This document shows positions 44,401-54,941 of a stretch of 64,000 nucleotides of DNA, one piece after another (positions within the stretch are counted from its first letter, which is position 1; every line of letters starts with the position of its first letter). The stretch is from Streptomyces sp. HUAS MG91 (GTDB lineage: Bacteria; Actinomycetota; Actinomycetes; Streptomycetales; Streptomycetaceae). The stretch spans positions 8,122,001 to 8,186,000 of the forward strand of contig NZ_CP159534.1 of assembly GCF_040529335.1 (NCBI RefSeq), in the 5' to 3' direction. The notes beneath the pieces are model-generated. The model saw only the letters and a list, made by a program, of their open reading frames with translations. It made no database searches and was not told where the DNA came from. Made by a program: the position numbers and the translations under genes.

Positions 44401-46935
44401 ATGCAGACCCGACCGTTCCGGCGCTTCGCGCTCGGCAGACTCAGATCCACCGGCCTCATAGCGCTGGCGCTCGCCGCCGTCGTCGCCGCGCTCCTTCCGC
44501 TGACGGGAGGCGGCGCGGCCACCGCGGCCTCCGGCGCCGGTGCGCCCGACCCCCGCCACCCGATGGCGGCTCCGCACGAGCCCGTGGTGCCCGCGGACGC
44601 CATGGAACCGACCGCGCCCGTCCTGTCACGGGACGGCTGGACCGTCTCCGCGAGCGACGAGGAGACGGCGTCCGAGAACGGACGTGCCGCGAACGTGCTC
44701 GACGGAAGCACCGCCACCATCTGGCACAGCAGGTGGAGCGGCACCGCCGCACCGCTGCCGCACACCCTCACCGTCGACATGCACCGGACGGCCGTCGTAT
44801 CCGCACTCGTCTACCAGCCGCGCACCAACAGCCCCAACGGCAGGGTGGGTTCGTACGCCATTCACCTGAGCGCAGACGGTACGAGTTGGGGATTCGCCGT
44901 CGCCTCCGGCACCCTCGGCGACGACGCGACCGCCAAGACCCTGAGCTTCGCCGCCCAGGGCGCCCGCTACGTGCGGCTCACCGCGACGAGCGAGGCCGGC
45001 AACCGCGGACCCTGGTCGTCCGCGGCCGAGATCAACCTCCTCGGCGACCCCGGCTCACCCGCCTCCGTCGTCGACCTGCCGCGGACGGGATGGACCGCGA
45101 CGGCGAGCGACGAGGAAGCGGGCGCCGCGGCGAACGCCGCCGCCAACGTCCTCGACGGTGATCCGGACACCATGTGGCACAGCCGGTACTCCGGCACCGC
45201 CGCGCCGCTGCCACACAGCATCACGATCGACATGAAGAGCGCCCGCGACGTCTCGGCCCTCACCTACCAGCCGCGCCGGTCGGGCGCCAACGGCCGGGTC
45301 GGCGCCTACACCGTCACGACCAGCACGGACGGCAGCACGTTCGGGGCCCCGGTCGCGAGCGGCACATGGAAGGACGACGACACCGTCAAGGGCGCCACCT
45401 TCTCCCGTACCGTCAGCGCGCGCTACGTCCGCCTGACGGCCACCACGGAGGCGGGCGGGCGCGGGCCGTGGTCCTCGGCGGCGGAGCTCCGCCTCAGCGC
45501 CCCGGCCAACCCGGCGACCGCCGGCTCCTGGGGACGGATCACCGGCTTCCCGCTGGTTCCCGTGGCCACCGCGCTGCTGCCGAACAACAAACTGCTCGCC
45601 TGGTCCGCGTACGGCGTCGACCGCTTCGGCGGAAGCAATGGCTACACCCAGACGGCGATCATGGACCTCGCCACCGGAGCCGTCACACAACGACGCGTCG
45701 ACAACACCAAGCACGACATGTTCTGCCCCGGCATCGCGGTCCTCAAGGACGGGCGCGTGTTGGTCACCGGCGGCAGCAACGCCGAACGCGCGAGCCTCTA
45801 CGATCCGGCCACCGACACCTGGTCGGCCACCGGCGACATGAACATCGCCCGCGGCTACCAGGCCATGACCCTGCTCTCAGGCGGCGACGCCTTCGTCCTC
45901 GGCGGCTCCTGGAGCGGGGCCCGCGGCGGCAAGGACGGCGAGGTCTGGTCGGCGGCCACCGGTACCTGGCGCAAGCTGTCCGGCGTACCCGTGACCACCA
46001 CCATGACCGCCGACCCGGCGGGCCCGTACCGCGCCGACAACCACCAGTGGTTGCACGCCACTTCGAACGGCCGCGTCCTCCAGCTGGGCCCGAGCAAACA
46101 GATGAACTGGATCTCCACCGAGGGCGACGGCTCCGTGACGGCCGCCGGTACGCGAGCCGACAGCGCGGACGCCATGAACGGCAACGCCGTCGCGTACGAC
46201 ATCGGCAAACTCCTCACCCTGGGCGGCGCGACCGCCTACGAGAACACGACGGCCACCCGGCGCGCGTACACCGTCGACCTCAACGGCGGAGGCACCCCGG
46301 TGGCCGCGCGCACCGGTGACATGGACTTCGCCCGCGCCTTCAGCAATAGCGTGGTCATGCCGGACGGCAAGGTCGCCGTGTTCGGCGGGCAGTCCTACCC
46401 GGTCCCGTTCAGCGACGCGACCTCCTCGCTCACACCGGAGATATGGGATCCGGCGACGGGGCAGTTCACACGTATGGCGAGCATGGCCGTGCCGCGCAAC
46501 TACCACAGCGTGGCCAACCTGCTGCCCGACGGGCGCATCTTCTCCGGCGGCGGCGGTCTGTGCGGCGACTGCGCCACCAACCACGCCGACGGCGCCGTGT
46601 TCACACCGCCCTACCTGCTCAACGCCGACGGCACCGAGCGCACCCGCCCGGTCATCACCGGCACCGTGCCCGCTCGCGTCGCCCACGGTGCGACGGTCCC
46701 CGTGACCACGGACTCGGCGGTCACCTCGTTCGCCCTGGTGCGGGCGGGGGCGGCCACGCATTCCACGGACAACGACCAGCGCCGCGTACCGCTCACGTTC
46801 ACCCGCAACAGCACGACGTCGTACACGCTCAGCATCCCCTCCGACCCGGGAGTGGCGCTGCCCGGCAGCTATCTGCTGTTCGCGCTCGACTCGGCCGGAG
46901 TACCGAGCAAGGCCCGGATGGTCACCGTGGGCTGA
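44401..46935 (+). CDS. Secreted galactose-oxidase-like copper radical oxidase
   Basis: An 844-residue exported protein: basic signal peptide to about residue 40, two tandem discoidin/F5-8C (CBM32-like) domains (about 75-205 and 220-365, each with NVLDG and TxWHSRxSGTAAPLPH), a kelch propeller (about 375-730) and a C-terminal DUF1929 domain. The AA5 copper-radical residues can be placed: C442 in MFCPG and Y486 in RGYQA (the thioether pair), Y701-H702 in RNYHS and H787 in ATHSTD. It should oxidise an alcohol or sugar to the aldehyde with release of H2O2. Unlike the single-domain Streptomyces GlxA, it has no membrane anchor beyond the signal. ATG after GGGGGGACC. Confidence 0.88.
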   Translation: MQTRPFRRFALGRLRSTGLIALALAAVVAALLPLTGGGAATAASGAGAPDPRHPMAAPHEPVVPADAMEPTAPVLSRDGWTVSASDEETASENGRAANVLDGSTATIWHSRWSGTAAPLPHTLTVDMHRTAVVSALVYQPRTNSPNGRVGSYAIHLSADGTSWGFAVASGTLGDDATAKTLSFAAQGARYVRLTATSEAGNRGPWSSAAEINLLGDPGSPASVVDLPRTGWTATASDEEAGAAANAAANVLDGDPDTMWHSRYSGTAAPLPHSITIDMKSARDVSALTYQPRRSGANGRVGAYTVTTSTDGSTFGAPVASGTWKDDDTVKGATFSRTVSARYVRLTATTEAGGRGPWSSAAELRLSAPANPATAGSWGRITGFPLVPVATALLPNNKLLAWSAYGVDRFGGSNGYTQTAIMDLATGAVTQRRVDNTKHDMFCPGIAVLKDGRVLVTGGSNAERASLYDPATDTWSATGDMNIARGYQAMTLLSGGDAFVLGGSWSGARGGKDGEVWSAATGTWRKLSGVPVTTTMTADPAGPYRADNHQWLHATSNGRVLQLGPSKQMNWISTEGDGSVTAAGTRADSADAMNGNAVAYDIGKLLTLGGATAYENTTATRRAYTVDLNGGGTPVAARTGDMDFARAFSNSVVMPDGKVAVFGGQSYPVPFSDATSSLTPEIWDPATGQFTRMASMAVPRNYHSVANLLPDGRIFSGGGGLCGDCATNHADGAVFTPPYLLNADGTERTRPVITGTVPARVAHGATVPVTTDSAVTSFALVRAGAATHSTDNDQRRVPLTFTRNSTTSYTLSIPSDPGVALPGSYLLFALDSAGVPSKARMVTVG

Positions 46936-47075
46936 CCGCACACGCGGGGTGGCAGGAGTGCCGGGAACAGGCGGCCTCCTGCCGCTCCTGCGATGGGCCG
47001 GGCCTGTCCACGGGGCGTGAAAAGAGGTCTGTCGCATCCGAGTTGACCATGGCATCCCTTGCGCCGTGTGAAGCT

Positions 47076-47885
47076 ATGCCCATGGATGATGTGAACGCTG
47101 ATGTGAAGAGCAGGCTGCAGACGGACCGCCCGCACTCGGCCCGTGTCTGGAACTACCTGCTGGGCGGCAAGGACAACTACCCCGTAGACAGTGAGGTCGG
47201 CGACGCCATTCTGTCGACCTTCCCGGAATTCGCGGCCGTGGCCCGGCTGCAGCGCGCCTTCCTCACGCGTGCCGTGCGCTTCCTCACGGCCGAGGCCGGC
47301 ATCAGGCAGTTCCTCGACATCGGCACCGGGCTGCCCACCGCCGACAACACCCACGAGGTGGCCCAGCGCGTCGCGCCGGACAGCAGGATCGTCTACGTCG
47401 ACAATGACCCGCTCGTGCTCGCCCACGCCCGTGCCCTGCTGACGAGCAGCCCGGAAGGGGCGTGCTCGTACATATCGGAGGACGTGCGGAACCCGGAACG
47501 CATCCTGGCCGAGGCGGCGGACACCCTGGACTTCAGCCGGCCGGTCGCCCTGACCCTGCTCGGCATCATGGGGCAGCTGTCGGACGCCGACCGCCCCCGG
47601 GAACTGGTCGCCACCTACCTGGAGGCGCTGCCCGCCGGAAGCTACGTGGCCCTGAGCGACGGGATCAACACCAACGACGCGCTGAACGCGGCCGTGACCG
47701 CCTACAACGCGCAGTCGGCCAACACCTACCACTTGCGCTCGCCGGAAGAGATCGCCGCCTACTTCACCGGTCTTGAGACCGTGGACCCCGGCGTCGTCGC
47801 CACGTCGGCCTGGCGCCCGGACGACATGCAGCCCGCGGAAGAGGCCGTGGAGGTCGCGTACTGCGGTGTGGCCCGCAAGAGTTGA
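47076..47885 (+). CDS. DUF574 SAM-dependent methyltransferase
   Basis: A 269-residue member of the actinobacterial DUF574 (PF04672) methyltransferase family. Seen: the family start TDRPHSARVWNYLLGGKDNYPVD, the SAM loop FLDIGTGLPTADNTHEVAQ, acidic residue after strand 2 in VYVDNDPLVLAHARALL, and ALTLLGIMGQLSD. Streptomyces carry many copies; targets are unknown. ATGs at 47049, 47076 and 47082 are in frame; none has a strong ribosome site, and 47076 or 47082 places the family motif at the usual distance. Convergent with the ATP-grasp gene, sharing a terminator. Confidence 0.88.
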   Translation: MPMDDVNADVKSRLQTDRPHSARVWNYLLGGKDNYPVDSEVGDAILSTFPEFAAVARLQRAFLTRAVRFLTAEAGIRQFLDIGTGLPTADNTHEVAQRVAPDSRIVYVDNDPLVLAHARALLTSSPEGACSYISEDVRNPERILAEAADTLDFSRPVALTLLGIMGQLSDADRPRELVATYLEALPAGSYVALSDGINTNDALNAAVTAYNAQSANTYHLRSPEEIAAYFTGLETVDPGVVATSAWRPDDMQPAEEAVEVAYCGVARKS

Positions 47886-47943
47886 AGCCCTGGCCGTTGC
47901 GGCGCCGAGCCGGAACGCGTACGTCCCTGGGTGTGAGGTCCGC

Positions 47944-47974
47944 ATGTGCCCCGCCTGCCACCGGCGGGGCACAT
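47944..47974. terminator. Bidirectional terminator
   Basis: A perfect 12-base stem, ATGTGCCCCGCC (47944-47955) with GGCGGGGCACAT (47963-47974), loop of seven. It lies between the convergent methyltransferase and ATP-grasp genes and ends on the first base of the latter's stop codon. Confidence 0.75.
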
Positions 47975-48873
47975 CAGCGTCGACGGATCAGCGGGGCCAG
48001 AACCGCGGCCGGGTCGATGCCGGACGGCAGGTCGCTGACCTGGCCGTCGCCCACCTCGACCACCCGCCAGGCACCGTCCGTCCGGCGAGCGACGTCGGTG
48101 GTGACGAAACGGCAGCCCAGCCGGCGTACGAGCGGCTGGATCTCCGTCAGGTCGGGACGCGGCAGGAGTCCGGGAGTGTCGGGGTGTGCCGTGATCGCGA
48201 GACGCTCCCCGTCCAGCCACCACACGCGAGCCTCGCCCGCCGCACGGTCGAACGACTCGAAGGCGCGCAGCACGACGCCGCCCGTGAGGAACTCCTCCTG
48301 GAGCGCGACGAAGCGGCTCACGACCCGGTGCACGGCCGCGGTGTCGGCGAGATCGGGGAGGTGGCACGCCCCGTCCCAGTCGTCCTTGCGGGACTTGACG
48401 AAGTCCTTCACGACGCCCGGCCCGGGAGGCAGGGCCGAGGCCAGATCCGCCAGCTCCGCGGCCGTGGGCGGGAGACCGGGGCGGCAGGGCATGACAGCGC
48501 TGGCCGGAGTGACGTCGGCGAACGTCTCGTACCAGGAGGGAAGTTCGTGTGCCGAGCGGTACATCGCGGCCGTGGTGCACAAACGGGCGCCGCGCTCCTC
48601 CAAGGCGGCGCCGAGGTCCGCGTAGACCTCGGCCGTCATCATCCACCCGCGGTACCAGAGCGGACCGAGCCCCTGCGGAACGCGTCGTACCGCCTCACCG
48701 GCACGACCCGCCAGCAGGGCGTCGTGATCGACGAGGGCCACACCCGCCCCGAGTGAGCGCGCGACGGCGGCCTGCGCCGCGAAGTGCGGATCGCAGCGGG
48801 TGGGTCGCAGTGGGTCGGCGCAGAGCAACAGGGGAGTCGGCACCGGCACACCGTAGCGGGGGAGGCTCTTCAT
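47974..48873 (-). CDS. R2K-clade ATP-grasp protein
   Basis: A 299-residue protein resembling the ATP-grasp R2K clade (DUF4343). Seen: PGVVKDFVKSRKDDWDGAC (the K/R pair that gives the clade its name), an acidic EEFLTGGVVLRAFESF strand, EARVWWLDGERLAITAH, and a metal-binding end VVEVGDGQVSDLPSGID. Such enzymes probably ligate amino acids or peptides to a carboxylate using ATP; the target is unknown. No signal peptide. The ATG at 48873 is preceded at about 30 bases by the short repeat found also before thpR. Confidence 0.75.
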   Translation of the reverse strand: MKSLPRYGVPVPTPLLLCADPLRPTRCDPHFAAQAAVARSLGAGVALVDHDALLAGRAGEAVRRVPQGLGPLWYRGWMMTAEVYADLGAALEERGARLCTTAAMYRSAHELPSWYETFADVTPASAVMPCRPGLPPTAAELADLASALPPGPGVVKDFVKSRKDDWDGACHLPDLADTAAVHRVVSRFVALQEEFLTGGVVLRAFESFDRAAGEARVWWLDGERLAITAHPDTPGLLPRPDLTEIQPLVRRLGCRFVTTDVARRTDGAWRVVEVGDGQVSDLPSGIDPAAVLAPLIRRR

Positions 48874-48900
48874 GGGTGGGACAGCAGGTGAGGTCTGACG

Positions 48901-48921
48901 CTTGCCTCATGCGTCCGCGGG
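48901..48921 (-). repeat. Copy 2 of a short dispersed motif
   Basis: Identical except for one base to 32949-32969; here it overlaps the end of the FGE remnant and lies 28-48 bases upstream of the ATP-grasp start. Confidence 0.45.
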
Positions 48922-49161
48922 GGCGCAGCCCGGAGGCCTCCCTGCGGGTGAGTGAGCCCGGCTCGTCGTGCGGAAGCCGCAGTTGCCGCTGAAGGAGTCG
49001 GCGGTGGTGGCGGTGCGGGCCGAGACGCGGTAGCGGTTGCAGTAAGAAGGATGGCAGAGATATGAGCCGCCGCGCAGGACGTGCCGGGCGTCCGGGGTGT
49101 CCGGTGCCGGGCAGCGGGGGTCCCGGCGCGGGGAGCGGGCGTACCAGGTGGGGTCGAAGCC
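48907..49161 (-). pseudogene. C-terminal remnant of a formylglycine-generating enzyme
   Basis: About 84 residues reading leftwards to a TGA: FDPTWYARSPRRDPR, then HVLRGGSYLCHPSYCNRYRV, SARTATTADSF and GNCGFR. The RGGSYLCHxSYCxRYR motif, with the two active-site cysteines, identifies the C-terminus of the sulfatase-activating formylglycine-generating enzyme. The N-terminal two thirds and any start are gone. It abuts, head to head with almost no gap, a sulfatase remnant whose 5' end is also missing, which points to one deletion across a former divergent promoter. Confidence 0.85.
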
Positions 49162-49163
49162 GT

Positions 49164-50318
49164 TTCTTCCGCGGCCAGGAGGGCGACAAGTGGAAGGGCC
49201 AGGTCGCCGACCCGGACATCCCGCCGACGCACACCCTGCGCCGCGGCCGGATCTGGCGGCAGGACTGGGGCAACCGCCGGCACCTCGCCGACCCCGCCGA
49301 CCACCCGCAGAACCTCACCTTCGACGCCGGCCTGGAGTTCATCGCCACCAACCGGGACGAGGACCGCTGGTTCGTGCAGATCGAGACCTTCGACCCGCAC
49401 GAGCCGTTCTTCTCCTACGCCGAGCACAAGAAGCACTACGCCGCCCGCGACGCGACCTACGACGGCCCGCACTTCGACTGGCCCGACTACAAACGCGTCA
49501 CCGAGGACGAGCGGACCGTCGCCCACGCCCGCCACGAGTACGCCGCCCTGCTCACCATGTGCGACACCTCCCTGGCACAGGTCCTGGACGCCTTCGACGC
49601 CCACGGCCTGTGGGACGACACGCTCCTGATCGTCTGCACCGACCACGGCTTCCTGCTCGGCGAACACGGCTGGTGGGGCAAGAACGTCCAGCCCTGGTTC
49701 GACGAGAACATCCACACCCCGCTCTTCGTCTGGGACCCGCGCACCCGCGCCACCGGCCGCCGCTCCGCCCTCGTCCAGACCATCGACATCGGCCCCACCC
49801 TGCTGGACTTCTTCGGCCTCGAGCGCACCCCCGACATGCTCGGCGTCCCGTGGGACCCGCGCACCCGCGCCACCGGCCGCCGCTCCGCCCTCGTCCAGAC
49901 CATCGACATCGGCCCCACCCTGCTGGACTTCTTCGGCCTCGAGCGCACCCCCGACATGCTCGGCGTCCCGCTCGGCGACACGACCGCCGACGACGGTCCC
50001 GTCCGCGAGGCCGGTCTCTTCGGCTCCTACGGCGCCCACGTCAACGTCTCCGACGGCCGCTACGTGTACATGCGGGCCTCCGTCCGGCCCGACAATCAGC
50101 CGCTGCGCGAGTACACGCTCATGCCCACCCACATGGACAGCCGCTTCTCCCCGGGCGAGCTGCGCGACGCGACACTCGAAGGCCCGCTCCCCTTCACCAA
50201 GGGAGTCCCCGTCCTCAGCCTGCCGGGCTTCGCCGTCGGCAACCCCTACGCCCTCGGCACCCGCCTCTACGACCTCGCCACCGACCCCGACCGCTGGAGC
50301 CGGATCCACGCCATGTCG
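49164..50318 (+). pseudogene. Sulfatase gene lacking its 5' end and catalytic motif
   Basis: About 385 residues of an alkaline-phosphatase-fold sulfatase: FFRGQEGDKWKGQVADPDIP, DRWFVQIETFDPHEPFFSY, LLIVCTDHGFLLGEHGWWGK (late metal ligands) and YDLATDPDRWSRIH near the end. The N-terminal region with the CxPxR formylglycine site and first metal ligands is absent, so it cannot be active. The 3' end is also lost: the frame runs into antisense of the GH62 gene without the usual C-terminus. A perfect 120-base tandem duplication lies within it. Confidence 0.88.
49731..49970 (+). repeat. Perfect 120-base tandem duplication
   Basis: Bases 49731-49850 and 49851-49970 are identical by eye, starting TGGGACCCGC in each copy. 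The duplication is in frame and repeats 40 residues of the sulfatase remnant (WDPRTRATGRRSALVQ to TPDMLGVP). Confidence 0.95.
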
Positions 50319-51785
50319 TCAGCGCTGCAGGGTGAGCAGCCCCGGGCGGTAGGGCAGGAGGCCGTAGTCGCCGCCCGAGTTGGGGCTGCGCCCCTGGTAG
50401 AGCAATCGCAGGTTGCAGGGATCGACGGTCATGGTCTGATCGGGGCTGGTGCGGATCAGTTCGCCATGGCTGATGTCGTTGGTCCAGGTGGCGCCACTGT
50501 TGGCCTTGCCTGCGAAGGGGCTGCTCTCGGTCGTGGCCTGGGGTGTCCACGAGCCGTTGAGGCTGGTGGCGGTGAACGAGCGGAAGTAGCGGCCCTGTGC
50601 GCCGATCGCCTCGACCATCATGAGGTAGCGGTTCTGGCCCTGCATCTTGTAGACCTGCGGGGCTTCGAACAGGTTGTTCGTCGTGTCGCTCATGACCACG
50701 GTCGACGTCGTCCCGAAGCTGCCCGGGAAGTTCCCGATCGGCATGGCGGCCCGGTAGATCTTGCCGTTGTCACCGGCGAAGAAGAGGTACATGTTCGTGC
50801 CGTCACCGATGAGTGTCTGGTCGATGGGGCCCGTTCCCGAGTCGGCGATGCTTCCGGAGAAGAGTGTCTGCGGGGACGACCAGCCGTTCGGGTTGGTGGG
50901 GTCGCTCGACGTCCGGTACGAGAAGGCGGCGCCGCCCCACTGGTAGGTGAGCACCCAGAGGTTCCTCGGCGCGAAGTAGAAGAGCGTGGGAGCGACGGTG
51001 GACGTCGGCATGGTGTTCTGGCCGGCTGTGGCCATCTCCGACCAGTCGCTGAACAGGTTGAAGTTCATCGAACCCCAACTCGTCCCCGTGTCGTGCGTCG
51101 TCGCGTAGACGAGCTGCTTGCCGTTGTAGGGGGCCACGGTGAAGTCCTTGAGCGACACCCATCCCGACTTGGGCTGCGCGAGCGCTCCTGTCGATGTCCA
51201 GCGGTAGGACGACGGGAGATCGCACGCGCCCGGGGTGTCGTCGCCGGCCTTGACGAGCTTCCACTGCTGGTTGGCGCCGCCCCAGTCGTCGTACTGGACG
51301 ATGTTCGCGTTGTCGGCGGTGGAGCCGCCCTGTACTTCTAGGGCCTTGTTGCTGTTGCGCGAGACGAGCCGCACATAACCGTCGGAGCTGTCGACCAGCC
51401 GCCACTGCTGGTTGGCGGCGTTCAGGTCGGTCCACTGGACGATCGAGCCGCCGTTCGCGGTGGACCAGTTGTACACGTCCAGCACTTTGCCCGAGAGGCG
51501 GGACTTGACGCGGTAGTAGCCGTCGCCGGAGTCGACGAACTGCCACTGCTGCTGGCTCTGATCGTTCCTGGTCCACTGGGTGATGCGGGAGCCGTCGCCG
51601 GTCGCCAGGTTGTAGACGTCCAGTGCTTTGCCGCTGTTGCGGTTGACCAGCACGTACGAGGCGTTGGGGTCGACGGTCGCAGCGGCGGCGGGCTGGGCAC
51701 CGAGGAAGGCGGCCACGAGCAGCAGGGGCGACAGAACGGTGAGCAGGCGTCTGAGACGGAGCGGGGACGAGGGGCGTAACCACAT
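50319..51785 (-). CDS. Secreted GH62 alpha-L-arabinofuranosidase with ricin domain
   Basis: A 488-residue exported enzyme. Sec signal ([22 protein letters not shown]), an N-terminal ricin-type CBM13 (about 40-180) with three repeats ending QQQWQF, NQQWRL and NQQWKL, then a GH62 five-bladed propeller (about 190-488): [22 protein letters not shown] (base aspartate), [11 protein letters not shown], and [12 protein letters not shown] (acid glutamate), ending [14 protein letters not shown]. It removes arabinose side chains from arabinoxylan and fits the Streptomyces AbfB architecture, though there the CBM order can differ. The ATG at 51785 follows GGAGG. Divergent from the xylanase gene. Confidence 0.93.
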   Translation of the reverse strand: MWLRPSSPLRLRRLLTVLSPLLLVAAFLGAQPAAAATVDPNASYVLVNRNSGKALDVYNLATGDGSRITQWTRNDQSQQQWQFVDSGDGYYRVKSRLSGKVLDVYNWSTANGGSIVQWTDLNAANQQWRLVDSSDGYVRLVSRNSNKALEVQGGSTADNANIVQYDDWGGANQQWKLVKAGDDTPGACDLPSSYRWTSTGALAQPKSGWVSLKDFTVAPYNGKQLVYATTHDTGTSWGSMNFNLFSDWSEMATAGQNTMPTSTVAPTLFYFAPRNLWVLTYQWGGAAFSYRTSSDPTNPNGWSSPQTLFSGSIADSGTGPIDQTLIGDGTNMYLFFAGDNGKIYRAAMPIGNFPGSFGTTSTVVMSDTTNNLFEAPQVYKMQGQNRYLMMVEAIGAQGRYFRSFTATSLNGSWTPQATTESSPFAGKANSGATWTNDISHGELIRTSPDQTMTVDPCNLRLLYQGRSPNSGGDYGLLPYRPGLLTLQR

Positions 51786-53582
<1,797 letters not shown>

Positions 53583-53590
53583 CGCTCCCG

Positions 53591-53615
53591 GGTCGCCGCC
53601 GCGGTGGCGGCGACC
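53591..53615 (+). terminator. Xylanase terminator
   Basis: Perfect 10-base stem, GGTCGCCGCC (53591-53600) and GGCGGCGACC (53606-53615), five-base loop, 9 bases after the xylanase stop. Confidence 0.75.
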
Positions 53616-53626
53616 CCGCGCTGGGA

Positions 53627-54160
53627 TCAGCCGCGGCCGGCACGCTGGCGGCCCGCGGCTGCCGCTCGGGGGACCGGGTCGCCGCGCTCCTGTCCAACCG
53701 CGTCGAACTGATCGACCTGGTGCTCGGCTGTGCCTGGCTCGGCGTGGTCGTGGTCCCGCTCAACACGGCACTGCACGGACGGCTGCTCCGACACGTGCTG
53801 GACGAGTCGCAGCCGCGGTTCCTGTACGAGGAGGAGGAGCTGGCCGTACGCGTGGGGGACGTGGGATACTCGGGGAAGGTGTGGGTGACCGGTTCGCCGC
53901 AGGCGCCGGTCCCCGGCATCGAGAAGGCGCTCGACGCACGCCCGTCCCGTCCCGATGACACAGCCGCCATCCTGTTCACCTCCGGCACCACCGGCCCCTC
54001 CCGTGGCGTGCGCTGCCCGCATGCCCAGTTCGCCTGGTGGGGTCGGACCGTGGCCGACTCGCTGCGCCTGACCGCCGACGACAGCCTCTACATGTGCTGC
54101 CCCTGTTCCACACCAACGCGCTCAACACGCTGGCGCAGGCGATGACGGCCACCGCAACGA
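53627..54160 (+). pseudogene. Acyl-adenylate ligase remnant with frameshift
   Basis: Part of an AMP-binding enzyme: GDRVAALLSNRVELIDLVLG, VPLNTALHGRLLRHVLDESQ and the P-loop AAILFTSGTTGPSRGVRCPH. The first 50 or so residues are missing, and the sequence begins directly after the xylanase terminator. Near 54103 the frame shifts: family sequence LPLFHTNALNTLAQAM continues in another frame, as if four bases were lost from a TGCGTG-like stretch. After about 54160 the homology stops and a LysR fragment begins. Not functional. Confidence 0.78.
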
Positions 54161-54180
54161 CATCTCCCTGCCCCCACGAC

Positions 54181-54435
54181 CGCGTCGAGACCACCGCGTT
54201 CCTCACCATCCGCCAACTCCTCGTGGAAACGGACATGGTGGCCGCGCTGCCGGAACTCATCGGCGCCAGCGACCCTCGGCTCGCCGCACTGCCGATCTCG
54301 CTCGACCTCGTCGGCGCACGAGTCGGCATCACCCTCGCGGCTGGACGCCGTCCGAGCCCGGCCTCGGAGGCCATGACGCAGTCACTCGTCGCCATCGCGG
54401 ACTCGGTGCACCCGACGCCGGCTCGATCCGACTGA
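54181..54435 (+). pseudogene. C-terminal remnant of a LysR regulator
   Basis: About 84 residues with the late effector-domain pattern of LysR proteins: TTAFLTIRQLLVETDMVAAL, then ASDPRLAALPISLDL and a closing RRPSPASEAMTQSLVAIADS helix before the stop. No HTH and no start. It follows the ligase remnant in the same open frame, so the two are joined by a deletion or recombination event. Confidence 0.72.
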
Positions 54436-54559
54436 GTTCCGGCCGCGCGAAGCGGGCGAGGAGCTCGTCTCTCCCCGAGTCGGCCGACCGAAAGTGAGTC
54501 AAGGACATCGGTGCCGACGATGGGCGGGCCACCGGCCATCTCCGGGCCCGCGCCCGGGT

Positions 54560-54928
54560 GGCGACCGCGCGGGCATGAACCAGTCGGGCGCGTCCACCGC
54601 CTTCTCCGTGCAGGCCCCGTCCGCGGGCGAGTACCGCCTCCTGCTCCACTACACGAGCACGGCCAACCCGGAGAACACCAGCATCGACCTCAACGGCACC
54701 CGTGACTGGCCGCTCCCCGCCCACCTCGGCCTGCGGGTCGGCGGCGCGGACCGGGGCGCCGTGTACTTCCCGCGCACCGCACCCCACGACGGGGCGTTCC
54801 CCGACGGTCGGGTCTCGATTCCGGTGACACTGGAGGCCGGTACCAACACGGTCTCCTTCGTGCACCGCGAGGGCAGCGGACAGGTCGAGCTGGACCGCGC
54901 CGAACTGTCCGCGACTCCGAGGATCTAG
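54560..54928 (+). pseudogene. Orphan CBM6/35-like domain fragment
   Basis: About 118 residues of a carbohydrate-binding beta-sandwich: GMNQSGASTAFSVQAPSAGE, YRLLLHYTSTANPENTSIDL, VSIPVTLEAGTNTVSFVHRE and a final VELDRAELSATPRI strand before the stop. This is the usual C-terminal CBM of a secreted glycosidase. There is no signal peptide or catalytic domain; an internal ATG at 54575 exists without a ribosome site. Probably the 3' end of a deleted gene. Confidence 0.7.
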
Positions 54929-54941
54929 GAGATCCGTCGCT

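Noticed and set aside
49164..51341. A single 759-residue sulfatase gene
   Set aside because: The second half of that frame is antisense to the intact GH62 gene; real sulfatase homology stops at about 50318 and the catalytic N-terminus is missing.
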